A stretch of DNA of 64,000 nucleotides, taken from NCBI GenBank assembly GCA_942493145.1, contig OW818679.1, positions 4,092,001-4,156,000 on the forward strand, in the 5' to 3' direction. This document shows positions 7,932-16,309 of this stretch, one piece after another. The notes beneath the pieces were generated by a model that was given only the letters and a program-made list of their open reading frames with translations, made no database searches and was not told the origin of the DNA. Position numbers and translations under genes: made by a program. This stretch comes from ENR-C20 sp942493145. Its GTDB lineage: Bacteria; Bacillota; Clostridia; Acetivibrionales; DTU013. Each line of letters begins with the position of its first letter. Position 1 is the first letter of the stretch.

Positions 7932-7970
7932 TAAAAGACCACCAGCGGAAAGAGCTCCAATGGTGGCCTG
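7932..7970 (-). terminator. Probable terminator after the cargo gene
   Basis: A short stem (CCACCA with TGGTGG, 7939-7966) with a 16-nt loop is followed on the minus strand by TCTTTTAAT. It separates the 8014-9765 gene from the recombinase operon. Confidence 0.45.
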
Positions 7971-8013
7971 ATACCTTGTTGCCGGGCCCAGCCAGGCGTA
8001 GTTGTCAGCAGAC

Positions 8014-9765
8014 TTATTTGTCAACTGGCTGGATATACGTATTGTCAAATATATTTCCCGTTATATCGATATCATCAATCAACCAGGTTTGAACATTTTC
8101 ACCTTTCACCGCTGTTATCAGCATCCAGTAAGCTGTTCCGAGCCTGGCACCGGATATGCTTTTGGTGGATTTAGCAAGGGGCAGGACATAGTCCCTCATG
8201 TAGGTATTTATAGCTGATTTCGTCATCACCAAAGGAAATGTTTCTATATACCCAACATCATCATAGTAGCTGTACGTGTTTTCATAAATATCTGTAAAGT
8301 ACATGGACTCCAATTCCGGCGAAAGCCTGATGGTCACATGATCAGGGTCCCCAAGTGTTGTTACGTCGATTTTCACAGCTTCATATGAAAGGAAGCGATG
8401 AGGTTCAACAGACATTACCCTGCCGAAGATATCCTTCTGTCCCCTCCAGTGATTCCAGTACCCGGTCAGGCTGACACCTGTTATCTTTAATGATGTCCTT
8501 GTAAATGTGCCCCTATACCGGGTATATGAGTTTCCTGCAACGTCGGTGGCTTTCATAAAAAGATAGTATGTGCCGTCGGTTGTTAATGTTGCTGTATACG
8601 AAAATGAATCCACTCCACCGGCACTTATAGCAGTCCATCCCGAAACCGGTACAGCCGTTGAATCAGACCAGGCATGTTCTATTGAAGCCAGACCACTGCC
8701 ACCAGTATCTGTTGCAGTAATTATTGCCTCAAGATCATCTGCAGCGACTGATACCGAAGCAGGAGAACAATCAATTTCCGGCGCAACCCTGTCGATGCTG
8801 AAAGGACCGCGAACCCTGGAGAACTCGCCTCCTGCGGCATCACAAGCCATCATGTGCAGGTACCAGATGCCCGTTGTAGCAGCTGTTGCCGTTGTGCTCA
8901 GCTCCGCCACACTTGTAGCAGTTACTGTTGTCCATATTGACGGTGTTTCCGTCGAATCGCTCCAGGCATATTTGATATGGGATAAATCAGGTGTAGTATC
9001 TACAGCTGTAATCAGGGCAGGTACATTTTCATTTGTCCAATCCTTTTTTACAGGCGTACAATCTATATCCGGCACCAGATTGACAAGGTCGGTGGAAAGA
9101 GTCAATACGTGGGGCAGGCTTGATGCGCCTTCCATATCAGTCACTACAAGGGACACAAGGTAGGTCTCCCCTTCAGCCCATGTCGATGGCAAGTCTGTGC
9201 AGCTTGTCCAGCTATCGTCATCAACATCCTTCCATTTCCACTCCCAGGAAACAATTCCCCTGTCTGCAAGCGAAATATGGTCAGGGTCATATGAGTTGTC
9301 CGACAATGATGAAATATAGTTCCCCGATGTGTTCAACCCTGTAAAGCCCATATTGAATGCTGCAACCGGCCTTCGATGGGCGAATACCGTCATTCCGACC
9401 CGGTCTTTACTCCAAAGCTTGTATTCATCAAAGCCTGCATCGCTTTTCGGGTTGTCCTGCACCATGTAGGTTATCTCATATTTCCCTGTCTGTGTGAAGG
9501 TAGTCACCGGTGATGCCCGGCAAATTCCGGAGAAGCTTGCTGTTCCGGTATTGTTTTCAAAATATGAAGGAACATGATCAAACCTCCACTTTGAATCATA
9601 CATTGGATCACCTTCATAGTCGCTATAGTATGTTTTGTATTCAAGAGCATCTTCATCAACTATGGCAAAGGCTTCAACGACAGTGTCTTTGGGGGTCGCA
9701 TATTTCGTCCTTAGATCATTTGCAGCTGCAGCATATTGACCGGAATCATACAGTATACCCGCCAC
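8014..9765 (-). CDS. PKD/Ig-like surface protein, element cargo (probably lacks its true N-terminus)
   Basis: An open frame of 583 residues with beta-rich repeats. A PKD-like block (SDNSYDPDH, VSWEWKWKDVDDDSW, YLVSLVVTDMEG) comes first. Two Ig-like repeats follow, each with an AWSDST motif and a DAAGGEF or DVAGNSY end. The C-terminal 170 residues are unrecognised. The first residues (MAGILYDSGQYAAAANDLRTK) do not look like a signal peptide and no good ribosome-binding site precedes them. The frame therefore probably continues an upstream gene now broken by frameshifts (see 9857-10928). It would be a secreted or wall-associated adhesin-like protein; no ligand can be named. Confidence 0.55.
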   Translation of the reverse strand: MAGILYDSGQYAAAANDLRTKYATPKDTVVEAFAIVDEDALEYKTYYSDYEGDPMYDSKWRFDHVPSYFENNTGTASFSGICRASPVTTFTQTGKYEITYMVQDNPKSDAGFDEYKLWSKDRVGMTVFAHRRPVAAFNMGFTGLNTSGNYISSLSDNSYDPDHISLADRGIVSWEWKWKDVDDDSWTSCTDLPSTWAEGETYLVSLVVTDMEGASSLPHVLTLSTDLVNLVPDIDCTPVKKDWTNENVPALITAVDTTPDLSHIKYAWSDSTETPSIWTTVTATSVAELSTTATAATTGIWYLHMMACDAAGGEFSRVRGPFSIDRVAPEIDCSPASVSVAADDLEAIITATDTGGSGLASIEHAWSDSTAVPVSGWTAISAGGVDSFSYTATLTTDGTYYLFMKATDVAGNSYTRYRGTFTRTSLKITGVSLTGYWNHWRGQKDIFGRVMSVEPHRFLSYEAVKIDVTTLGDPDHVTIRLSPELESMYFTDIYENTYSYYDDVGYIETFPLVMTKSAINTYMRDYVLPLAKSTKSISGARLGTAYWMLITAVKGENVQTWLIDDIDITGNIFDNTYIQPVDK

Positions 9766-9856
9766 CAGGGAACTGTTAACAAAGCTTCGTTTGTCATCTC
9801 TGTGGTAATGCCTGAATCAAAATCTTTCGAAGTGGGCAAACAGCTATAATTTAGAG

Positions 9857-10354
9857 CTATTTCTCGAAGCTAGAGTGTTTCCGAAGTATTGGTTCCGTTG
9901 AGTAGATGCTGTCGTGATACCCACATAAATACGTAGACCCTTTTTTTAATGATGATGTGCTGAAATCAGATAGATTTGGGGCAAAGACATGTGTTTGCCA
10001 GGTTGGTGTCGAGAGTGCAGACACACTTACTGTTCTGGGACTTGATGCTGTTGATGAACCATAAAACTTCCCTCCGCTGGTCATATAAGACAGATTACTT
10101 ATGGCAACAATATTGCTCAGTTCATAGTTAGTAGTTACAGCACCGGTTAACGTTTTAGTCGAACCAATATATCTGTATGTATATTCCGAACTGCTTTCCC
10201 TCATTACCTGTGTCATTGTACCGTCTTTATATGCCCAGACAGTGCCGTCGGTTTTCAGGATTCTTAATGCATAAGAGGTGGTCGTCATTTTGTATGTAGT
10301 ACCGCTTACTGTAAATGAAGACCCCTCTTCTACAGGAATAGTACCATAAACCAT
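9857..10354 (-). pseudogene. RCC1-like surface-protein fragment
   Basis: The 165-residue frame holds an RCC1-type blade phrase (LRILKTDGTVWAYKDG), followed by Ser/Thr-rich sequence (SNLSYMTSGGKFYGSS). It has no signal peptide or plausible start. Related sequence with the same LKNDGTVW phrase is in a different frame at 10548-10928. The two look like pieces of one beta-propeller gene separated by frameshifts and about 190 bp of degraded sequence (10355-10547). Confidence 0.5.
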
Positions 10355-10547
10355 GTCCTGAATGTCGCTTCCGTCCAGTCCGGTTTAGGTGGCGTGCTTG
10401 CAGAACCTGGCGGTCGGATCATGGTTGTAGTTCCGGCACGGTTGTCTGGCACCTGTGTCCGGGCAAACTGCCCCACGTCCAAACCCTGTTGTCCGTTTCA
10501 GCGTGGTTTCATTTTGCCTGTATACTCGTGGAGTAGAATATCTTCTT

Positions 10548-10928
10548 TTATTGGTAGGTTAGGTATTGAACAAGGTTATATGCCTCTAACCACATGATTG
10601 CAGGATACCCTCCCAAATATTGTGCATCCCATGAATACTTACTCAACGGTCCGAGTATTCCGAAACAGGCATTCCCTTTTCCCCAAACCGTACCATCGTT
10701 CTTGAGAACTAAAAGCGTATTATCGCCGCCTGTGATTTGTTTTGCATTGGTCGTTATATCATTTGGACCGTAGTAGTAGGGCTGGAGACCTCCTGCTCCG
10801 ATATAAACAAGCTGGTGAAACCTGCCGGAACCATGAATCTGGACTTTTCCGGCCGAGTCCAATGATATGATGTTGGAGCCACATATAAAAGCATCCTTGT
10901 ACGTCTTCCCCTGTCCTGTATATGTCAT
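10548..10928 (-). pseudogene. RCC1-like beta-propeller fragment
   Basis: A 126-residue frame with ITGGDNTLLVLKNDGTVWGKG, a typical RCC1/BNR-like repeat, and a Gly/Tyr-rich lead-in. Upstream, between 10929 and 11113, another frame reads ITENGEYGVVLQQQ and is then broken by a stop, so the gene continues in pieces. Either the cargo is decayed or the assembly carries indels here. Confidence 0.45.
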
Positions 10929-11113
10929 ATTCGGATTTCCAATGGCAGGTGATTTTACGATATATCACTGTTAAAATTCACCGGTTGGAAGAAACCGTTC
11001 CTGCCACAGGTGGGGGAAGGGTGAAAATTTGTTGTTGAAGTACTACCCCGTACTCTCCATTTTCGGTGATTAGAGCTGTGAGTTGTTGGTGTATTGTGGT
11101 TACATCTTATAAT

Positions 11114-12724
11114 TTAAGCTCCCACAGCTCCACTTGCCGGTACATAAGAATAATAAGATCCATCATGGCGATAATAGGAGCTGTTGTTATATGCCCTGAA
11201 TTTTATAAACTGTCCATCTTTTATTATGCTGCCTGCCTTAATACCGGTTGAGCCATCGTTGATAGTGTAATTCAAGTCAACACTATTTGTATAGGCTGAA
11301 GATTTAAGAGAGCTTAGCTCTGATACAAGGCTTGTTAGTTTTGTTCCTGTATAGTCGGTGACAACGGACACATCGACAAGCTGCTTTTCTACAAGCGAAA
11401 AGCTTGCTGACGGTGCATTGTTGATACATTCTGCCCTGCCGTCGCATGCAGAAGTAAGGTAATCACTTTCAGAAACAAAGGATATTATTGTTTCCTGTCC
11501 GAATTCCTCTTTTACTTTTAGTGTTATCTTGTAGTTGCCGACCTCTGGAGCCTTTATCTCAATATCTTTGTCAGTACCGCTATCTATTGATCCCATAACG
11601 GTTTCATCCGTGAAATCTCCGTCATTATCCGAATCGTAAAAGTATGTCCAGACCCTGCTCGATATGATATCCCCATCAGGGCTGTAGCTTTGGTCGGTTA
11701 CATTTATGTAAGCCAGGTTGCTGTCCGCTGGATCGCGCATTACTGTCTCCGGTGCAAAAAACGCGGTTTCGGGTGGTGCGTCTTGTGCAATCCATATTGT
11801 CTTTGTGATAGTGTCGGAATACCCCAGGCTGTTATATACCGTAAGAGTTATATTGTAGGTTCCGGTCTTTTTTATAAGTATATCCCTGCTCACATTTCCG
11901 TCCAATACTCCTTCATACTTAATATCGCTTACTGTACCTCCGGAAACAGGTGTTATAGTCCATTTTGTGAGACCTGTGTTGATTGGATATGCTGCCGTAC
12001 TGTAGCTCGTACTGGAATCAATGGTGAATTTTCTGTTTTCTTTCAGGCTTCCGGTTATAAAGCATGCGGCTTTCGGTTTGGGTGGCGTCACGGTTATTGT
12101 CTTACTTGTATAGGCTTGCTCCCCTGCTGAATCCATGACATACAGAACAATGTCATACGTCCCTGTATATAGATATGTTACATTGCCCGAACCCGTTTCC
12201 ATCGCCGTCTCTACGGCGCCGCCCAGTTCCCAGTAATAATAGACAATGGCACCATTGGGCGATGATGACCTGTAGCCGTTTATGGAAACACTACTGCCTG
12301 CCTCGAAACTGTTGGGGGCGGTAATGACTGCCGTTGGTTCACCAAGTACAGGTACAGCAGCCTTGTAGAATTCTGTTTCTGTATAGGTTGAGTTTTGCAG
12401 TTGGGCATCGGAGCCCACATTAGCCTTGAATTTAGCGACTGCAGTGATCTTAATCTTCTGCAAATATGAATTTACACTGAATTTGCTTTTGTCTACCGTA
12501 AAGGTATGGCTTATTGAAGAAGTCAGGCTTCCACCGGAAAGGACGGAGGACTGCACTGTTGAATCCTCTCCATCAAGCTTTGCATACCATGTCCATGAGG
12601 CAACATTTGCTGCGTTTGTATATTGCTTTAAAGCTGCGTTGGCGGTAATCGTTATTGTTTCATTTGATGTACCCGTAATCTGTTTGCTGTATGGACTTGC
12701 TGTTGCCACAACCTCAAGTATCAC
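11114..12724 (-). CDS. PKD-domain surface protein, element cargo
   Basis: A 536-residue frame with three to four PKD-type domains in series. Typical pieces are FEAGSSVSINGYRSSSPNG, then YYYWELGG and TGTYDIVLYVMDSAGE; TGTYNITLTVYNSLGYSDT; and DQSYSPDGDIISSRVW with GNYKITLKVKEEFG. PKD domains are extracellular spacer or binding modules. There is no signal peptide: the first residues (MILEVVATASPYS) are already domain sequence, so the real start lay further upstream in sequence that is now broken (12751-13432). It is the longest apparently clean piece of the cargo after 8014-9765. Confidence 0.55.
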   Translation of the reverse strand: MILEVVATASPYSKQITGTSNETITITANAALKQYTNAANVASWTWYAKLDGEDSTVQSSVLSGGSLTSSISHTFTVDKSKFSVNSYLQKIKITAVAKFKANVGSDAQLQNSTYTETEFYKAAVPVLGEPTAVITAPNSFEAGSSVSINGYRSSSPNGAIVYYYWELGGAVETAMETGSGNVTYLYTGTYDIVLYVMDSAGEQAYTSKTITVTPPKPKAACFITGSLKENRKFTIDSSTSYSTAAYPINTGLTKWTITPVSGGTVSDIKYEGVLDGNVSRDILIKKTGTYNITLTVYNSLGYSDTITKTIWIAQDAPPETAFFAPETVMRDPADSNLAYINVTDQSYSPDGDIISSRVWTYFYDSDNDGDFTDETVMGSIDSGTDKDIEIKAPEVGNYKITLKVKEEFGQETIISFVSESDYLTSACDGRAECINNAPSASFSLVEKQLVDVSVVTDYTGTKLTSLVSELSSLKSSAYTNSVDLNYTINDGSTGIKAGSIIKDGQFIKFRAYNNSSYYRHDGSYYSYVPASGAVGA

Positions 12725-12750
12725 TGGTTTGGCTTTATGACGGTTTGGTT

Positions 12751-13432
12751 TTAGATCCGGCAGCAGTAGGGCATCCCCATTTTCGACTCAGGCCGTCCCG
12801 TGTGTCGGGTTAAGTCCAGGTCGTTGAAGAGATGAATACCGGTCGTAGATTGCCGACAGGGGCCGTTAGCACCTGATTCTTGATGCTTTTCGTGGTCGCA
12901 TTTGGCAGTGCCGGACAGTTCTGTTGTCGGTGCCATTGTTTGTGCTGTTTGGTGTTGATACGGTGCACGCCAGTTTTGGAGTCCCCATTGAGGGGCCTGT
13001 AAGGGTTGCATACCTAAGCTTGTTATGGTAATATTTCGGTGAAAGAGAAAGCCGGTGTTCCATGTGGGAAGGTCTACTTTTGCCTTATTTACACCGCCTG
13101 ATGTACTGTAACTGAGGTGTTTCGTTCCAGAATAGGCAGAGGAGCTTAAGTTGGTTTTTTTGATCTGTTCGATTTGTCCCTATTTGTCAGATCATCACTA
13201 TCCCCATATAGGAGCCACCCCCCCTGAATCGGGGAAAATTTTTTGTAACCTTAGTTCCATTGTAGGAATAACCAAGATATCGATATTCAATTGTGCCATT
13301 ATGGTTTGGGATTGAATCACCCGTGGCAGTATCTCCAAAAGGCGAACCGTAAACAATCTGGTTATCATACTTAAGGTAAGTAGAAAAATTAGCCTCATAA
13401 AGTTGGTTGCTGCTCATTGTTGAGCCATACAA
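12751..13432 (-). pseudogene. Degenerate segment between cargo genes
   Basis: Short frames alternate here. One (13187-13432) reads as a plausible exported-protein piece (NGTIEYRYLGYSYNGTKV). Others at 12751-13063 have a biased composition (many Thr, Asn, Gln, Arg) unlike any domain, as expected of a frame read out of register. No ribosome-binding site or signal sequence is evident. I take it as the broken upstream part of the PKD-protein gene. Confidence 0.4.
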
Positions 13433-13555
13433 CCCGTTTAAATAAGTCGCGAATTGCTCGTAAGTTGTAAATGGAGAAAATAGGGTAACAAATATTTTTT
13501 TTCTTTTCTTTTATTCACCCGCCCTTTTTCAAGATAGGAGAATAAAGGTGTTTGA

Positions 13556-14035
13556 CTAGCGCAAATGTTTCCTCATATTTCCAAACAATTTCGTTTCCTT
13601 GTCGTTTATTTGTGCGTAGTACCTTGAATCTTCGCTCTTAAAGTCCCTTACATATTTTTCATAAACATACTTATATATTTCTGTACCTGTCGTTTTCCCA
13701 AACAAAGCTACTAGAGAATCCCTGAGCTTCTTTTCAAAGTATGGGCTGCTTAAGCTGTCCTGGTATTCATATCCCCAATAGAGCTGGTTGACATCCAAGC
13801 TGACAACTACCTTGTCGGAGAATGATGTATATTGAGAATCTGTTTTTGCATTCCAGTACTCGTCATCATAAAACTTAAAATCGAAGTATGTTGCATTTAC
13901 TTGCGTCTGAAGCTCCCCTTTGCGTCCTTTTTCGAGCCATTTAAACTGTTCGAATTTGCCTTTGTTTCTTTCGCCTTCACTACCTTTCCTCTCAGCCAAC
14001 ACCTTCTCAAATTTATTTGCCTTTTTTGGATTCAT
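13556..14035 (-). CDS. Uncharacterised protein coupled to the copper-amine-oxidase-N-domain fragment
   Basis: A 159-residue frame whose ATG overlaps the stop of the upstream frame (ATGA at 14032-14035), as in translational coupling or after a frameshift in a single gene. The first half is very basic and charged (NPKKANKFEKVLAERKG). The second half is rich in Tyr, Phe and Asp (YFDFKFYDDEYWNAK). No signal peptide and no recognised family. It may be a continuation of the secreted protein encoded at 14032-14720. Confidence 0.4.
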   Translation of the reverse strand: MNPKKANKFEKVLAERKGSEGERNKGKFEQFKWLEKGRKGELQTQVNATYFDFKFYDDEYWNAKTDSQYTSFSDKVVVSLDVNQLYWGYEYQDSLSSPYFEKKLRDSLVALFGKTTGTEIYKYVYEKYVRDFKSEDSRYYAQINDKETKLFGNMRKHLR

Positions 14036-14720
14036 TCTTCAGAAACGACCTTATCCGTAAATGGTATGCTGCCGTATTCATCCTTGAACACAAGCCTCCT
14101 GTTCACCGTATCAAAGTCATAATATTGGTTTGAGGTATGATCTGCATTGAACACCTTGGCAAGGAAATCTTCATCACTCATTGAACTGAACTCGCCGAGG
14201 TTATATATCCTGATTTCATCGTGCTTCTGGCTCTCTATCCACTGCACCGTGTACCCAAAGGCTTCAAAGGCATAACGAATCGGTATGTAAGTCCGGTTCA
14301 CCGTTGGATCGATAATGGTCTTTGTATCCATGGTATAAGCTGTATCGTTTATGTAATACGTGGTGCTGCCCAGAGGGAATTTGACCGTAGATCCGTTAAA
14401 TTCTCCTACAGCTGTCCTGGTTACAGCATCCCATGAAACCACAGCACCAAGTGCCTCTAAAAGATCCCTGAAAGGGTAAAGTGTCCGGCCGTGTTTTACA
14501 TCCGACAGTATGGGCAGGGTCAGGTTCTGTTTCTCACTGTTAATATACACCGTTATCGGCCGGGTTCGCGTGTAGGATACCCCTGCTCGGATTCAGCTTC
14601 TCATTTAATCTGCTGCATTTTGGTAGAGCGAAAGCCGGAGCCCGCAAACGCTGAAAGTAAAATCGATACTGTAAATAAATATTACAGTCTTGAAGTATTT
14701 TTTGAAAACATAGTAGTCTC
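14032..14720 (-). pseudogene. Broken gene for a copper-amine-oxidase N-domain secreted protein
   Basis: From a GTG at 14550 the frame gives 172 residues of the copper amine oxidase-like N-terminal domain used by many clostridial exported proteins: TLYPFRDLLEALGAVVSWD, YYINDTAYTMDTKTIID, and YIPIRYAFEAFGYTVQW. Upstream, a good AAGGAG site and ATG near 14712 begin a product that stops after nine codons. A hydrophobic signal-peptide-like run (YLFTVSILLSAFAGSGF) continues in another frame, and further stops separate it from the domain. At least two frame disruptions are needed to join signal peptide and domain, so the gene is inactive unless these are assembly errors. Confidence 0.6.
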
Positions 14721-14864
14721 CTTTTGATGTATTTTTTTGTTTAATGCAAATGTAGTCATTCCCTATAATGTAAAATATTTACTTTATCATAATAACAAAT
14801 ATTTTTCTGCCTTTCAATCTTTTTCGACATTGAATAGAAAATTTTTCCTATATTTCTCAGTACA

Positions 14865-14890
14865 AAAAAAGGACCGGCATGGTCCTTTTC
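14865..14890 (-). terminator. Terminator directly after the spoIIID 5' half, inside the element
   Basis: On the minus strand AAGGACC-ATGCC-GGTCCTT is followed by TTTTT (stem 14869-14887). It lies only 12 bp past the premature stop of the 5' half. It would end spoIIID transcription before the element's own genes as long as the element is in place. Confidence 0.7.
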
Positions 14891-14901
14891 AAACCTCTCT
14901 A

Positions 14902-15036
14902 TTATGTTACAACCGTGTGGACGGTGCTTTTACTTATTCCAAATTTCCTTGCCGCCGCCCTTACTGTAGTTTTCTTCTCAATGATATAATTGGCCAGTTC
15001 AACTGCCCTTTCTTCAATATATCCTTTCAACTGCAT
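14902..15036 (-). CDS. spoIIID: spoIIID, 5' half (gene interrupted by an intervening element)
   Basis: From an ATG at 15036, with AGAGGGGG just before it, 44 codons are read before TAA at 14902. The first 40 are SpoIIID sequence: YIEERAVELANYIIEKKTTV, then RAAARKFGISKSTVH, the helix-turn-helix. The last four (TVVT) come from the element. The break falls inside the recognition helix, so this truncated product should not bind DNA. SpoIIID is the mother-cell regulator that acts with sigma-E and prepares for sigma-K. The gene lies downstream of the spoIID and spoIIQ-type genes, the classic order. The remaining 49 codons are at 5884-6033. Confidence 0.93.
   Translation of the reverse strand: MQLKGYIEERAVELANYIIEKKTTVRAAARKFGISKSTVHTVVT
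14916..14925. repeat. Attachment-site core, second copy
   Basis: TGTGGACGGT, identical and co-oriented with 6033-6042. It lies over codons Thr38-His40 of spoIIID and one further base. Element-side flank: TTACAACCG on its left. Confidence 0.85.
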
Positions 15037-15131
15037 ATACCCCCTCTAAAAGTCATACCTTGGGAAAAGTATAGCTCAGGCGTTTTGCCACCAGCTGCTT
15101 TCAGGCTTTGTAACTCAAGTCTTCCATTGTA

Positions 15132-15159
15132 TATATATGCCTTTAAAATTAACGATATG
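15132..15159 (-). promoter_or_regulatory. Putative sigma-E-type promoter of spoIIID
   Basis: On the minus strand CATATC (15154-15159) and CATATATA (15132-15139) are spaced by 14 nt, about 95 nt before the spoIIID ATG and just after the terminator of the preceding gene. This fits the sigma-E pattern (ATA-type -35 and CATA-type -10). In Bacillus spoIIID is a sigma-E gene. The match is partial. Confidence 0.38.
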
Positions 15160-15169
15160 AATCAAAAGA

Positions 15170-15210
15170 TAAGAAAACCGTGCAAAATCAACTGATTCCA
15201 CACGGTTTCC
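15170..15210 (-). terminator. Terminator after the SpoIIQ-type gene
   Basis: The stem AAACCGTG (15201-15208 on the opposite arm) pairs with CACGGTTT (15175-15182) around an 18-nt loop, followed on the minus strand by TCTTATCTTTT. It lies 23 bp past the stop codon of the M23 peptidase gene. Confidence 0.55.
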
Positions 15211-15232
15211 GAATTATTCGAATATGTTCATA

Positions 15233-16246
15233 TCAACTGCTTTCCTCCTGGCTTAATGGCAGGTATGCTAACGGGTCCACTGCAATATCGTCGATGAGGA
15301 CTTCAAAATGAAGGTGTGATTGTTCAATAGACTCAAATGAAGCCGTATCTCCAATACTTCCGATCACTTCGCCCTGTTCCACCTTCTGGTTCACCGCAAC
15401 CGCTTCGTCGGATGCCAGGTTTGCATAGACTGTCTTCAAACCATTTTCATGATCAATAACAATCACAACGCCATAACGAGGATCGTTTTTTATTGCACTA
15501 ACAACTCCGGCAGCAGCAGCTTTGACTGCGTCACCCCTGTCAGCGCCTATATCCAGCCCTTCATGTGTCCTCCATTCTTCAAGGGTTCTTGAATAGAGGA
15601 GCTTGTCCTTTGCATATTCAAAGGTTATCTCCCCGAAGACTGGCATTATAAGCTCCTCCTTTACCATCGCTGTACCGGAGGCCGATTTTGAAGTCTCTGA
15701 TGCAACTGCCATCGATGAAGTCGCCTTATCCGTTGCTGCTGTCTTCTTGCCGTCATCTGCTGTCAATGCCGAATCAGTCTCAGCCGTTCCAGTATTTGTG
15801 GCTGTCTTGCCTGCATCAGCCACGATACCTGAAGTTGATCCGGTAACAGAGTCAGTACCCGTAGCCGAAGCTGGATCTGATGCTATCATACCCGTTACTC
15901 CACCTGTGCCTGAAGCCGAATCAGCTGCTTTTGCGGGTCCTTCCGCTGCTGTCACACCGGCAGCCATGGACGGATCAGTGTTATCAGCTTCAGATATTGA
16001 AGATGTTGCAGTCCCGTCTGCCAGGGAATCTTCAAGGCCATTTCCCTCGACTTGATCAGCCATGATCTCATCCGGATTGTAATCAAACTCATTCAGCGAG
16101 GTACTGCGGGTCGTCACGTAGATCAACGTCCCTCCAACAATAGCGATGCAAAGCAGCAACACTACATAGAAGCCCCTTTTATCCAAAAATTCCATTACTT
16201 TTTTCCTACGGGTTTTTTCTTCCGGAAACAATTTTTTCATGTCCAC
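15233..16246 (-). CDS. spoIIQ: M23-family endopeptidase, SpoIIQ-type sporulation protein
   Basis: A basic N-terminus, one transmembrane helix (FYVVLLLCIAIVGGTLIYV), then about 150 residues of Ala/Thr/Ser-rich low-complexity linker, and a C-terminal LytM/M23 domain. The zinc ligands are present: THEGLDIG gives His and Asp, and HLHFEV gives the second His pair. Bacillus SpoIIQ has lost a ligand, but clostridial ones often keep them. In the forespore membrane SpoIIQ pairs with SpoIIIAH across the intermembrane space. Synteny (spoIID upstream, spoIIID downstream) supports the name; a general cell-wall hydrolase is the alternative. The AAGGAGG site best fits a GTG at 16246; ATG at 16240 or GTG at 16255 are possible. 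Confidence 0.78.
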   Translation of the reverse strand: MDMKKLFPEEKTRRKKVMEFLDKRGFYVVLLLCIAIVGGTLIYVTTRSTSLNEFDYNPDEIMADQVEGNGLEDSLADGTATSSISEADNTDPSMAAGVTAAEGPAKAADSASGTGGVTGMIASDPASATGTDSVTGSTSGIVADAGKTATNTGTAETDSALTADDGKKTAATDKATSSMAVASETSKSASGTAMVKEELIMPVFGEITFEYAKDKLLYSRTLEEWRTHEGLDIGADRGDAVKAAAAGVVSAIKNDPRYGVVIVIDHENGLKTVYANLASDEAVAVNQKVEQGEVIGSIGDTASFESIEQSHLHFEVLIDDIAVDPLAYLPLSQEESS

Positions 16247-16309
16247 AGTTTCCACCTCCTTGTAATATTGTTGCCTTTTATGGTACCAATATACATTGGA
16301 GGTAATTTT

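Larger units (their letters stand above)
6033..14925. mobile_element. Intervening (skin-like) element inserted in spoIIID
   Basis: The segment between the two 10-bp cores (8883 bp from core to core) splits spoIIID after codon 40, within the helix-turn-helix. It holds a large serine recombinase gene at the end next to the 3' half, a small ORF directly upstream of that gene, and a block of surface-protein genes with several broken frames. Precise recombination between the direct repeats would release a circle and rebuild spoIIID in frame. The circle junction would have a dyad-symmetric site (CAACCG-TGTGGA-CGGTTG), as expected for a serine-recombinase attP. The layout parallels the sigK skin element: the recombinase is adjacent to one half-gene and reads in the host gene's direction. 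Excision during sporulation is an inference. Confidence 0.88.

Noticed and set aside
14902..15036. spoIIID as a simple pseudogene ended by a nonsense mutation
   Set aside because: The missing C-terminal codons exist in perfect order at 5884-6033, next to an intact recombinase and an identical core, so interruption explains the data better.
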